Assembly: GCA_030609125.1 (NCBI GenBank)
Contig: JAUWCW010000159.1
Location: 1-5,429 of the forward strand
Direction of reading: 5' to 3'
Length of the DNA: 5,429 nucleotides
Source of the DNA: JAUWCW01 sp030609125 [NCBI: Candidatus Rokuibacteriota bacterium]
Lineage (GTDB): Bacteria; JAUVQV01
Made by a program: the position numbers and the translations under genes. How positions within the stretch are numbered: the stretch's first letter is position 1; each line of letters begins with the position of its first letter. The notes under the pieces are model-generated. The model searched no databases. It saw only the letters and a list, made by a program, of their open reading frames with translations, and was not told the DNA's origin. Shown in pieces: positions 1 to 5,429 of this stretch.

Positions 1-1093
1 CTGGAGAAGGAGCGAAAAGGGGAACACGGCGCGGATGTTCTGCGACGTTCTGACCCCCGAAGGAGTCCCGTACGCCGGTGATCCCCGCAACGCTCTCAAG
101 TCAGTGCTGAAGAAGGCCGCGGACTTCGGCTACACCTACAACGTCGGACCGGAGCTGGAGTACTTCTACTTCAAGGACAGCGGCCCCTGCCCGGAGCCTC
201 TCGACGCGGGCGGGTACTTCGACCTCACTCCTCTCGACGTGGCCAGCGACCTGCGCCGCGACACCGTCGAGGCCCTGGAAGAGCTCGGTGTCCAGGTGGA
301 GTACAGCCACCACGAGGTGGCCCCCAGCCAGCACGAGATCGACCTGCGCTACTCCGAAGGGCTCAAGATGGCCGACGCGGCCATGACCTACCGCCTGACC
401 GTCAAGGAGGTGGCCATGGCCCACGGCGTCTACGCCAGCTTCATGCCCAAGCCCATTTACGGAGAGAACGGCAGCGGTATGCACACCCACCAGTCCCTCT
501 TCAAAGGCAACGAGAATGCCTTCTATGACGCTGAAGACGAGTATCACCTCTCCAAGGTGGGCAAGAGCTACATTGCCGGGCTCCTCATGCACGCCAGGGA
601 GATCTGCTGCATCAACTCCCAGTGGGTGAACTCCTACAAAAGGCTCGTCCCCGGCTACGAGGCCCCTGTCTACATCGCCTGGGCCCGCCGGAACCGCTCC
701 GCCCTCGTGAGGGTGCCGATGTACAAACCCGGCAAGGAGAAGGCCACCCGGGTCGAGCTTCGCTGCCCCGATCCCGCCTGCAACCCCTACCTCGCCTTCG
801 CCGTCATGCTCGCCGCCGGCCTCAAGGGGATCGAGAAGGGATACGAGCTTCCTGACCCGGTGGAAGTGGACATCTTTGACATGTCCCCTTCCGAGCGGGA
901 AAAGGCGGGTATAGCCGCACTCCCGGGCAGCCTCGGCGAGGCCATCGAGGCGACGGAAGGCAGCGAACTGGTGAAAGAGGCCCTGGGCGGCCACATCTTC
1001 GAAAAGTTCATCGAGAGCAAGAAAATCGAGTGGGACGCCTACCGGACACACGTCAGCCGGTTCGAGCTGGAGAAGTACTTGCCCATTCTCTAG
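1..1093 (+). CDS. glnA: Glutamine synthetase, type I (alpha-like), 5'-truncated by the window edge
   Basis: This enzyme makes glutamine from glutamate, ammonia and ATP in the cytoplasm. The reading frame is open from base 2. The codons before the ATG at 35 read W-R-R-S-E-K-G-N-T-A-R, which suits the family region leading into A-R-M-F-C-D, so that ATG is internal and roughly 75-80 N-terminal residues lie outside the window. Family blocks in order are GPELEYF (about 146-166), HHEVAPSQHEID (308-343), the ATP-binding NGSGMHTH (467-490), NSYKRLVPGYEAP with the flap Glu at 659-661, and RVELRCPDPACNPYLA (749-796). The C-terminus, ending EKYLPIL, is short and resembles the I-alpha subtype. The position corresponding to the adenylylated Tyr of I-beta enzymes is Phe (875-877, in VDIFDM), so control by adenylylation is unlikely. 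Feedback inhibition by glutamine is possible, but the N-terminal residues involved are not in view. nadE follows 36 bp downstream on the same strand. Confidence 0.96.
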   Translation, partial: WRRSEKGNTARMFCDVLTPEGVPYAGDPRNALKSVLKKAADFGYTYNVGPELEYFYFKDSGPCPEPLDAGGYFDLTPLDVASDLRRDTVEALEELGVQVEYSHHEVAPSQHEIDLRYSEGLKMADAAMTYRLTVKEVAMAHGVYASFMPKPIYGENGSGMHTHQSLFKGNENAFYDAEDEYHLSKVGKSYIAGLLMHAREICCINSQWVNSYKRLVPGYEAPVYIAWARRNRSALVRVPMYKPGKEKATRVELRCPDPACNPYLAFAVMLAAGLKGIEKGYELPDPVEVDIFDMSPSEREKAGIAALPGSLGEAIEATEGSELVKEALGGHIFEKFIESKKIEWDAYRTHVSRFELEKYLPIL

Positions 1094-1115
1094 GAGAGTG
1101 GTAAGAAGGGTATCC

Positions 1116-1120
1116 GGAGG
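1116..1120 (+). promoter_or_regulatory. Ribosome binding site of nadE
   Basis: GGAGG lies 9 nt before the ATG at 1130, within the 36-bp glnA-nadE gap. It fixes the nadE start. No promoter or terminator is visible in this short gap, which supports co-transcription with glnA. Confidence 0.85.
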
Positions 1121-1129
1121 AAAAACTCG

Positions 1130-2794
1130 ATGGATGCCCTTCGCGTGGCGCTGGCCCAGATCAACCCCACCGTTGGGGATTTCGAAGGCAACGTCACCCG
1201 GATACTGAACGAAATCGCCAGAGCGAGGGCGGCGGAAGCCGCCCTCGTTGTCTTTCCGGAGCTTTCCGTTTGCGGCTACCCCCCCGAGGATCTTCTTCTG
1301 CGCCCCCGCTTTCTCAGTGACAGCCGGCAGGCCATGGAGAGGGTCGCCGCCGGCTGCGAGGGGATCACGGCCGTCGTCGGCTTTGCGGACCCGGCGGACG
1401 GGAAAGTGTACAACGCCGCGGCGGTCGTCCGGGACGGCAGGATCGAGTACGTGTACCACAAGATCGAGCTGCCGAATTACGGTGTCTTCGACGAGAAGAG
1501 ATACTTCTCACCGGGAGAGGAGTGCCGCCTCTTCCAGGTTGACGGAGTGCCGGTGGCCGTGACCGTCTGTGAGGACGTGTGGGTGCAAAACGGCGCCGCC
1601 GAGCGGTGCGCCGCCGGTGGCGCCGCACCGCTGGTGGTCAATATCTCCGCCTCGCCTTTTCATGCCGGCAAGCTGGCCGAGAGGGAGGAGGTTCTCGCCG
1701 GCTTTGCCGAGAGAACGGGAGCCACAGTCTGCTACGTCAATCTCGTGGGGGGGCAGGACGAGCTCGTTTTCGACGGAGGCAGCCTGATCGTCGGCCCCGG
1801 GGGAAAGGTCCTCGCCAGAGCGGCCCGTTTCGAGGAAGGGCTTCTCGTCGTCGATCTGGACCGCGCCGGCGGCGGGCTCACGGGAGAAATCCCTTCGCCG
1901 CCGCCGGAGTTCGACCGGGTGGAGGAGGTTTACCGTGCCCTGGTCCTGGGCACGGGAGACTACGTGCGCAAGAACCGCTTCGAGAGTGTCGTGATCGGCC
2001 TGAGCGGGGGCATCGACTCGGCCCTGACCACCGCCGTCGCCGTCGACGCCCTGGGCCCGGACCGGGTGAAAGGGGTGACCATGCCGTCGCGCTACAGTTC
2101 GGAGGAAACCCGCTCCGATGCGGAAAGACTGGCACAGAACCTCGACATCCCGCTCATCACCGTCCCGGTGGAGAGGATCTTCACCGCCTACCTCGATGAG
2201 CTGCGGGAGCCGTTTGGTCCGGGCGATCCGGGAGTGGCGGCGGAGAACATTCAGGCCCGCATCCGGGGCAATATTCTCATGGCCCTTTCGAACCGCTTCG
2301 GCTGGCTCGTTCTGACCACGGGGAACAAGAGCGAGATGTCCGTCGGCTACTGCACCCTCTACGGCGACATGGCGGGCGGGTTCGCGGTCCTCAAGGACGT
2401 TCCCAAGACCGTGGTCTACGATCTGTCGAAGCACGTCAACAAGAAATCGGGCAGGGAGGTCATTCCCCCCGGGACCCTGAATCGGGACCCGACGGCGGAG
2501 CTGAGAGAAAACCAGAAGGACGAGGACTCCCTGATCCCCTACGAGGCCCTTGACCCGGTGCTGCGGGGGTACGTGGAAGAGGACAAGGCCCCGGACGAGA
2601 TCGCCGCCGGCGGCTACGACCCGCAGGTCGTTGCGGACGTGGTGCGCATGGTGGACCGCAGCGAGTACAAGCGGCGGCAGGCGCCGCCGGGAGTAAAAAT
2701 CACGCCCAAAGCCTTCGGCCGGGACCGCCGCCTCCCCATGACCAACCGCTATCAGGCGGGGAGGCTCGACGAGCCTCCGAAAGAGAAGCTCTGA
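1130..2794 (+). CDS. nadE: Glutamine-dependent NAD+ synthetase (amidase plus synthetase domains)
   Basis: This enzyme catalyses the last step of NAD synthesis: nicotinic acid adenine dinucleotide is adenylated with ATP and amidated with ammonia released from glutamine. The product has 554 residues, normal for the two-domain form. Residues 1 to about 250 form a nitrilase-type (CN hydrolase) glutaminase with the Glu-Lys-Cys triad visible as E44 (VFPELS), K111 (YHKIELPNYG) and C147 (VTVCEDVW). Residues from about 265 form the synthetase, with the ATP pyrophosphatase P-loop SGGIDS (292-297), TGNKSE (397-402), GYCTLYGDMAGG (406-417), the PTAELRENQKDEDSL block and a C-terminal EYKRRQ...FGRDRRLPMTNR. 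All the catalytic motifs I could check are intact, so it should be functional and able to use glutamine directly. The ATG start has a strong ribosome binding site and keeps the first beta strand (LRVALAQINPTVGD). Its place behind glnA puts a glutamine user beside the glutamine maker. Confidence 0.96.
   Translation: MDALRVALAQINPTVGDFEGNVTRILNEIARARAAEAALVVFPELSVCGYPPEDLLLRPRFLSDSRQAMERVAAGCEGITAVVGFADPADGKVYNAAAVVRDGRIEYVYHKIELPNYGVFDEKRYFSPGEECRLFQVDGVPVAVTVCEDVWVQNGAAERCAAGGAAPLVVNISASPFHAGKLAEREEVLAGFAERTGATVCYVNLVGGQDELVFDGGSLIVGPGGKVLARAARFEEGLLVVDLDRAGGGLTGEIPSPPPEFDRVEEVYRALVLGTGDYVRKNRFESVVIGLSGGIDSALTTAVAVDALGPDRVKGVTMPSRYSSEETRSDAERLAQNLDIPLITVPVERIFTAYLDELREPFGPGDPGVAAENIQARIRGNILMALSNRFGWLVLTTGNKSEMSVGYCTLYGDMAGGFAVLKDVPKTVVYDLSKHVNKKSGREVIPPGTLNRDPTAELRENQKDEDSLIPYEALDPVLRGYVEEDKAPDEIAAGGYDPQVVADVVRMVDRSEYKRRQAPPGVKITPKAFGRDRRLPMTNRYQAGRLDEPPKEKL
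2760..2778. repeat. Perfect 19-bp palindrome inside the 3' end of nadE
   Basis: Arms 2760-2768 (GGAGGCTCG) and 2770-2778 (CGAGCCTCC) are exact reverse complements around a central A. As RNA, a 7-bp GC-rich stem with a 5-nt loop is realistic. It encodes the last residues of NadE and ends 13 nt before the stop codon. No T-run follows, so it is not a canonical intrinsic terminator. It may stabilise the 3' end of the message or be chance in GC-rich DNA. Confidence 0.5.
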
Positions 2795-2838
2795 TCTCGG
2801 CGAGGACCGCTTCCCGCAGTCGCAGAACACAAGGTAGC

Positions 2839-2856
2839 CGCAGGCTTCAGCCTGCG
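2839..2856. repeat. REP-like intergenic stem-loop
   Basis: CGCAGGC (2839-2845) and GCCTGCG (2850-2856) form a perfect 7-bp stem with a TTCA loop. The flanks, GGTAGC before and ACA after, together with this core match my recollection of a palindrome scattered between genes in many G+C-rich bacterial genomes and resembling REP elements mobilised by IS200-like (RAYT) transposases. No such transposase gene is in the window. It occupies the middle of the 95-bp spacer between nadE and the amidotransferase gene. No T-run follows, so it is a poor intrinsic terminator, though it could protect mRNA ends. The stem is seen directly; the REP identity is recalled and unverified. Confidence 0.6.
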
Positions 2857-2873
2857 ACATGACACGGAAACCG

Positions 2874-2879
2874 AAGGAG
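2874..2879 (+). promoter_or_regulatory. Ribosome binding site deciding the TTG start of the amidotransferase
   Basis: AAGGAG lies 10 nt before the TTG at 2890. The first in-frame ATG (2908, residue 7) is too far from it and would remove the first beta strand (MKALVLMH), so TTG is the better start. Confidence 0.7.
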
Positions 2880-2889
2880 AACTGTTTCG

Positions 2890-3570
2890 TTGAAAGCACT
2901 TGTTCTCATGCATGTCGAAAACGAAGGCCCCGGGACGCTCGGCACGTTCCTCGAGGAACAGGGGTCGGCGGTCACCACTCTGCACCTGTACCGCGGCGAC
3001 CGGATCCCCGCCGGCCCGCGGAATACGGACCTCGTCGTGTCCATGGGGGGGCCGATGAACGTCTACGAGGACGAAAAGCACCCCTTCCTTCGCGAAGAGG
3101 TGAGGTTCCTCAGGCAGACAGTCGATGCGGGCGTCCCCCTTCTCGGCATCTGCCTCGGGGCCCAGCTCGTCGCCAGGGCCTGCGGCGCCAGGGTCTACAA
3201 GGCGCGGGTCGGGGAGACGGGGTGGGGAACCGTCGCTCTCACGGAAGCGGGGAGGGAAGACCCGCTCCTGCGGGATCTGCCGGAAACGATGCCCGTCCTG
3301 CAGTGGCACGAGGACACCTTCGACATTCCCGCGGGCGGCGAGCTGCTTGCCCGCTCGACCGTATGCCCCCATCAGGCCTTCCGGATCAAGGAGGCCTGGG
3401 GCCTGCAGTTTCACGTTGAAGTCGACCGGGAGATGCTGGCGGGGTGGTTCGAGGGAAAAGATGAGAGAGAGGAAATTCTTCGGCGCTGCGATGAGATGAG
3501 GGAGGAATTCGACGACGGCGCCCGAAGGCTCTACGCCGCACTCCTCGCCCGGGCGCGCGGCGGGCAATGA
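2890..3570 (+). CDS. Stand-alone class I glutamine amidotransferase (GMP synthase-like GATase)
   Basis: This is a cytoplasmic protein of 226 residues with a single class I (triad) glutamine amidotransferase domain and no fused synthetase. The fold markers are the N-terminal strand KALVLMHVENEGPGTLG, VVSMGGPMNVYED (49-61), the nucleophile elbow LLGICLGAQLVARACGA with Cys88, LQWHEDTFDIP, and LQFHVEVD, which supplies His175 and Glu177. The Cys-His-Glu triad is therefore complete and it should hydrolyse glutamine. Its acceptor cannot be told from the sequence. Relatives of this GMP synthase-like group are usually annotated only generically, and some related proteins act on gamma-glutamyl compounds. 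The charged C-terminal helix (residues from about 190, rich in Glu, Asp and Arg) lies beyond the core. It starts with TTG and follows nadE after 95 bp containing a stem-loop, so it may be transcribed weakly or separately from nadE, although no promoter is visible in that gap. Confidence 0.9.
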   Translation: MKALVLMHVENEGPGTLGTFLEEQGSAVTTLHLYRGDRIPAGPRNTDLVVSMGGPMNVYEDEKHPFLREEVRFLRQTVDAGVPLLGICLGAQLVARACGARVYKARVGETGWGTVALTEAGREDPLLRDLPETMPVLQWHEDTFDIPAGGELLARSTVCPHQAFRIKEAWGLQFHVEVDREMLAGWFEGKDEREEILRRCDEMREEFDDGARRLYAALLARARGGQ

Positions 3571-3626
3571 TCGGGGACGCCGGCACAGAGCGAACGGGAT
3601 TGCACGGGGAAAGTCCGGACAGTAAC

Positions 3627-3642
3627 CCAGGAATATTGCTGG
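3627..3642. promoter_or_regulatory. Candidate operator: imperfect dyad just upstream of the gltB -35 box
   Basis: CCAGGAATATTGCTGG pairs in seven of eight positions about its centre; only the fifth pair is G-G. It ends 5 bp before the -35 hexamer, at about -56 to -41 from the predicted transcription start, where activators often bind. No T-run follows, so it is unlikely to be the terminator of the upstream gene. The regulator is unknown. Confidence 0.4.
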
Positions 3643-3647
3643 ATAAT

Positions 3648-3676
3648 TTGACACAGTTGGGAAGTGTTGATATACT
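3648..3676 (+). promoter_or_regulatory. Strong sigma-70-type promoter of gltB (extended -10)
   Basis: A perfect -35 box TTGACA (3648-3653) is separated by exactly 17 bp from TATACT (3671-3676), one mismatch from the -10 consensus. TGA directly before the -10 box gives the extended -10 TGn motif. AT-rich sequence precedes the -35 box. Transcription should start near 3682-3684, giving a leader of roughly 56 nt before gltB. Confidence 0.8.
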
Positions 3677-3724
3677 TTTTCGCTCCCCGCATATTATAAC
3701 GTCGCACAGACGAGAAGAAAATCC

Positions 3725-3731
3725 GGAAGGA
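3725..3731 (+). promoter_or_regulatory. Ribosome binding site of gltB
   Basis: GGAAGGA lies 8 nt before the ATG at 3740. A nearer ATG at 3735 (ATG-ACA-TGA) closes after two codons, and its stop overlaps the gltB ATG. The good spacing and the conserved NCGVGF 20 residues in support the start at 3740. Confidence 0.8.
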
Positions 3732-3739
3732 ACCATGAC

Positions 3740-5429
3740 ATGACAGTGAATCGCTTGCCGAAGGGTCTCTACGACCCCGGCATACCGCGCGGCAATTGCG
3801 GCGTCGGCTTCGTCGCCTGCCTCGACGCTCTCCCCCGGCACTCCGTCGTCGAAGACGGAGTGAAGGTGCTCGTCAACCTCGAACACAGGGGCGCCGTCGG
3901 CGGCGACCAGGCAACCGGAGACGGTGCGGGTCTGCTGCTGCAGATCCCGGACACTTTCTTCCGCCAGGAGGGGGCGGGCCTGGACTTTGTCCTCCCCCCC
4001 GCCGGGGACTATGGTGTCGGCAGCCTCTTTCTGCCCATGAACAAGGCCAACGCCGAGAGGTGCCGCCGGGCAGTGCACAGAATCGCCGGGGAAGAAGGGA
4101 CGGAAGTGCTCGGATGGCGCGACGTTCCCGTCGATTACGGCCACCTCGGCGAGCTCTCTCTCCGCACCCGCCCGCAGATCAGCCAGGTTTTTCTCTCCCG
4201 CGCCGGAATCGACGCCTCCGATTTCGAGAGAAAACTCTACGTCATCAGGCGCCTGATCGAGAAAGAGGTGACCGGCTGGGGCGAGGACTACACGAACTAC
4301 TTCTATATCTGCAGCCTCTCGGGGCGCACCATCCTCTACAAGGGCATGCTCACCGGCACCCAGCTCATCATCTTCTTCCCCGACCTGGTCGAAAAAGATT
4401 TCACGAGCAGCTTCGCGCTGGTCCACCAGCGCTACAGCACCAACACCCTGCCGACGTGGCCCCTGGCCCAGCCGTTTCGGTTCATTGCCCACAACGGCGA
4501 GATCAATACGCTGCGGGGCAATATCAACCGCATGCGGGGCCGCGAGGCATTCCTGAGCTCCGGCCTCTTCGGGGATGACATCGAGAAGCTCAAGCCGATC
4601 CTCGTCGAGGGCGGCAGCGACTCGGCGATCTTCGACAATATGCTGGAGCTGCTCGTCATGGGGGGCAGGACAATCCCTCATGCCATGATGATGATGATAC
4701 CCGAGGCATGGGGCACCAAGTTTCACATGAGCGCCGACAAGCGGGCCTTCTACGAGTACCACGCCAGCATCATGGAGCCCTGGGACGGCCCGGCGGCGAT
4801 CGCCTTCACCGACGGACGTTTCATCGGCGGCACCCTCGACCGCAACGGCCTGCGCCCCTGCCGGTACACCATCACCAGGGACGGCCTCGTCGTCCTCGCG
4901 TCGGAGACGGGCGTCCTCGATCTGCCCCCGGAGCGCGTGGCGAGGCACGGCAGGCTGCAGCCGGGGAAAATGCTTCTCGTCGACCTTCACCAGAACCGCG
5001 TCGTCCCCGACAACGAGACCAAGGCCAAGATCTCCAGGGCGAAGCCCTACCGTCACTGGCTGCGGGAGAACAGCATCGAGCTGAGAGGGCTCTTCTCGCC
5101 GTCGGTCGTCCCCCGCGAGGAATCGAGGCTGCTGCGGAAAAAGCAGCACGCTTTCGGCTACAGCGAGGAAGAGCTGAAAATGGTGATCAGCCCCATGGCG
5201 TCCCGCGGGCAGGAGCCGGTGGGGTCCATGGGCAACGATCAGGCCCTGGCCGTTCTCTCCACGAGGCCCCAGCTGCTCTTTTCGTACTTCAAGCAGCTCT
5301 TCGCCCAGGTGACGAACCCGGCGATCGATTCGATCCGGGAAGAGATCATCATGTCGTTGGTCTGTTACATCGGTCCGGAGCAGAACCTGCTCGAGACGAC
5401 CGAGCGGCACTGCCAGCGGCTGCTCGTAC
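3740..5429 (+). CDS. gltB: Glutamate synthase large subunit, N-terminal part, truncated by the window edge
   Basis: This subunit hydrolyses glutamine and channels the ammonia to 2-oxoglutarate, giving glutamate; with glutamine synthetase it forms the GS-GOGAT cycle. The window holds 563 residues of a protein that is usually about 1,500. A 19-residue propeptide precedes Cys20 in RGNCGVGF, the nucleophile expected to become the mature N-terminus after cleavage. The class II amidotransferase domain spans about residues 20-440, with HQRYSTNT (Arg231), AHNGEINTLRGN (Asn252, Gly253), EGGSDSAIFDN (Asp294), the run MMMMIPEAW (316-324) and LDRNGLRPCRY. From about 473 (GYSEEELKMVISPMASRGQEP, then VTNPAIDSIREE at 524-535) it enters the central domain. 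The FMN and iron-sulfur region is outside, so NADPH- and ferredoxin-dependent forms cannot be separated. No frameshift is seen. The gene has its own strong promoter. Confidence 0.97.
   Translation, partial: MTVNRLPKGLYDPGIPRGNCGVGFVACLDALPRHSVVEDGVKVLVNLEHRGAVGGDQATGDGAGLLLQIPDTFFRQEGAGLDFVLPPAGDYGVGSLFLPMNKANAERCRRAVHRIAGEEGTEVLGWRDVPVDYGHLGELSLRTRPQISQVFLSRAGIDASDFERKLYVIRRLIEKEVTGWGEDYTNYFYICSLSGRTILYKGMLTGTQLIIFFPDLVEKDFTSSFALVHQRYSTNTLPTWPLAQPFRFIAHNGEINTLRGNINRMRGREAFLSSGLFGDDIEKLKPILVEGGSDSAIFDNMLELLVMGGRTIPHAMMMMIPEAWGTKFHMSADKRAFYEYHASIMEPWDGPAAIAFTDGRFIGGTLDRNGLRPCRYTITRDGLVVLASETGVLDLPPERVARHGRLQPGKMLLVDLHQNRVVPDNETKAKISRAKPYRHWLRENSIELRGLFSPSVVPREESRLLRKKQHAFGYSEEELKMVISPMASRGQEPVGSMGNDQALAVLSTRPQLLFSYFKQLFAQVTNPAIDSIREEIIMSLVCYIGPEQNLLETTERHCQRLLV

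Larger units (their letters stand above)
3571..3739 (+). other. Intergenic region upstream of gltB, holding promoter and leader
   Basis: This 169-bp stretch between the amidotransferase stop and the gltB start holds no credible gene. The first half is GC-rich without an obvious T-tailed terminator. The second half (from about 3631) turns markedly AT-rich and contains a dyad, a sigma-70-type promoter, a leader of roughly 56 nt and the gltB ribosome binding site. The sharp composition change is typical of a genuine promoter region in a GC-rich genome. Confidence 0.7.

Noticed and set aside
35-37. ATG at 35 as the start of glnA
   Set aside because: The frame is open upstream and its residues fit the conserved family region, so this Met is internal and the gene begins before the window.
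101-1459. Long minus-strand open frame opposite glnA and the start of nadE
   Set aside because: It is antisense to strongly conserved coding sequence, spans two genes and shows no recognisable domain. Such frames are common opposite GC-rich genes.
1508-2899. 463-codon minus-strand open frame opposite nadE
   Set aside because: It mirrors a clearly conserved NadE, crosses the REP-like palindrome and shows no family motif.
3580-3604. Possible sigma-54 promoter (GGCAC followed by TTGCA) upstream of gltB
   Set aside because: The spacing between the GG and GC elements is 18 bp instead of the required 10 bp, and no other correctly spaced pair is seen in the region.
3608-3620. GGGAAAGTCCGGAC, resembling the conserved 5' core (GAGGAAAGUCCGG) of RNase P RNA
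   Set aside because: Only about 11 bases match, and the 169-bp gap is far too short for the whole RNA. The other conserved regions are absent. GTCCGGAC is also simply an 8-bp palindrome.
3700-3712. Small hairpin CGTC / GACG in the gltB leader
   Set aside because: It has only four pairs with a 5-nt loop and no attached conserved structure; chance is sufficient. No riboswitch-like architecture fits in the roughly 56-nt leader.
3386-5410. 674-codon minus-strand open frame opposite gltB
   Set aside because: The plus strand encodes unmistakable GltB motifs throughout. The antisense frame runs across the promoter into the amidotransferase gene and has no domain signature.

Overview
The window is a compact, G+C-rich bacterial segment with four consecutive plus-strand genes that all make or use glutamine: a 5'-truncated type I glutamine synthetase (glnA), a glutamine-dependent NAD+ synthetase (nadE), a stand-alone class I glutamine amidotransferase of unknown acceptor, and the first third of the glutamate synthase large subunit (gltB). 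GC-rich third codon positions, a type I-alpha-like glutamine synthetase and a consensus sigma-70-type promoter would suit a free-living bacterium such as a deltaproteobacterium (Desulfobacterota and relatives). That placement is a guess, because no marker gene is present.

Layout: glnA enters from the left edge and stops at 1093. nadE (1130-2794) follows after 36 bp with a strong Shine-Dalgarno sequence and is probably co-transcribed with glnA. A 95-bp spacer (2795-2889) holds a perfect 7-bp stem-loop resembling a dispersed REP-type palindrome. The amidotransferase (2890-3570) follows, with a TTG start. A 169-bp intergenic region (3571-3739) then carries a near-consensus extended -10 promoter (TTGACA, 17 bp, TATACT) with a 16-bp imperfect dyad just upstream of the -35 box. 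gltB starts at 3740 and runs off the right edge in an open frame.

How the genes fit together: GlnA fixes ammonia onto glutamate to give glutamine, and GltB, with a small subunit not seen here, transfers the glutamine amide to 2-oxoglutarate. Together they form the GS-GOGAT ammonium assimilation cycle. NadE uses glutamine as nitrogen donor for the last step of NAD synthesis, and the small amidotransferase probably also hydrolyses glutamine. gltB has its own strong promoter, so the window probably holds at least two transcription units: glnA-nadE, perhaps continuing into the amidotransferase gene, and gltB onward.

These are mostly well-known families. I found no clear evidence of an undescribed system. 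The points most worth a second look are the gltB promoter with its adjoining dyad, the REP-like palindrome, and the orphan amidotransferase.
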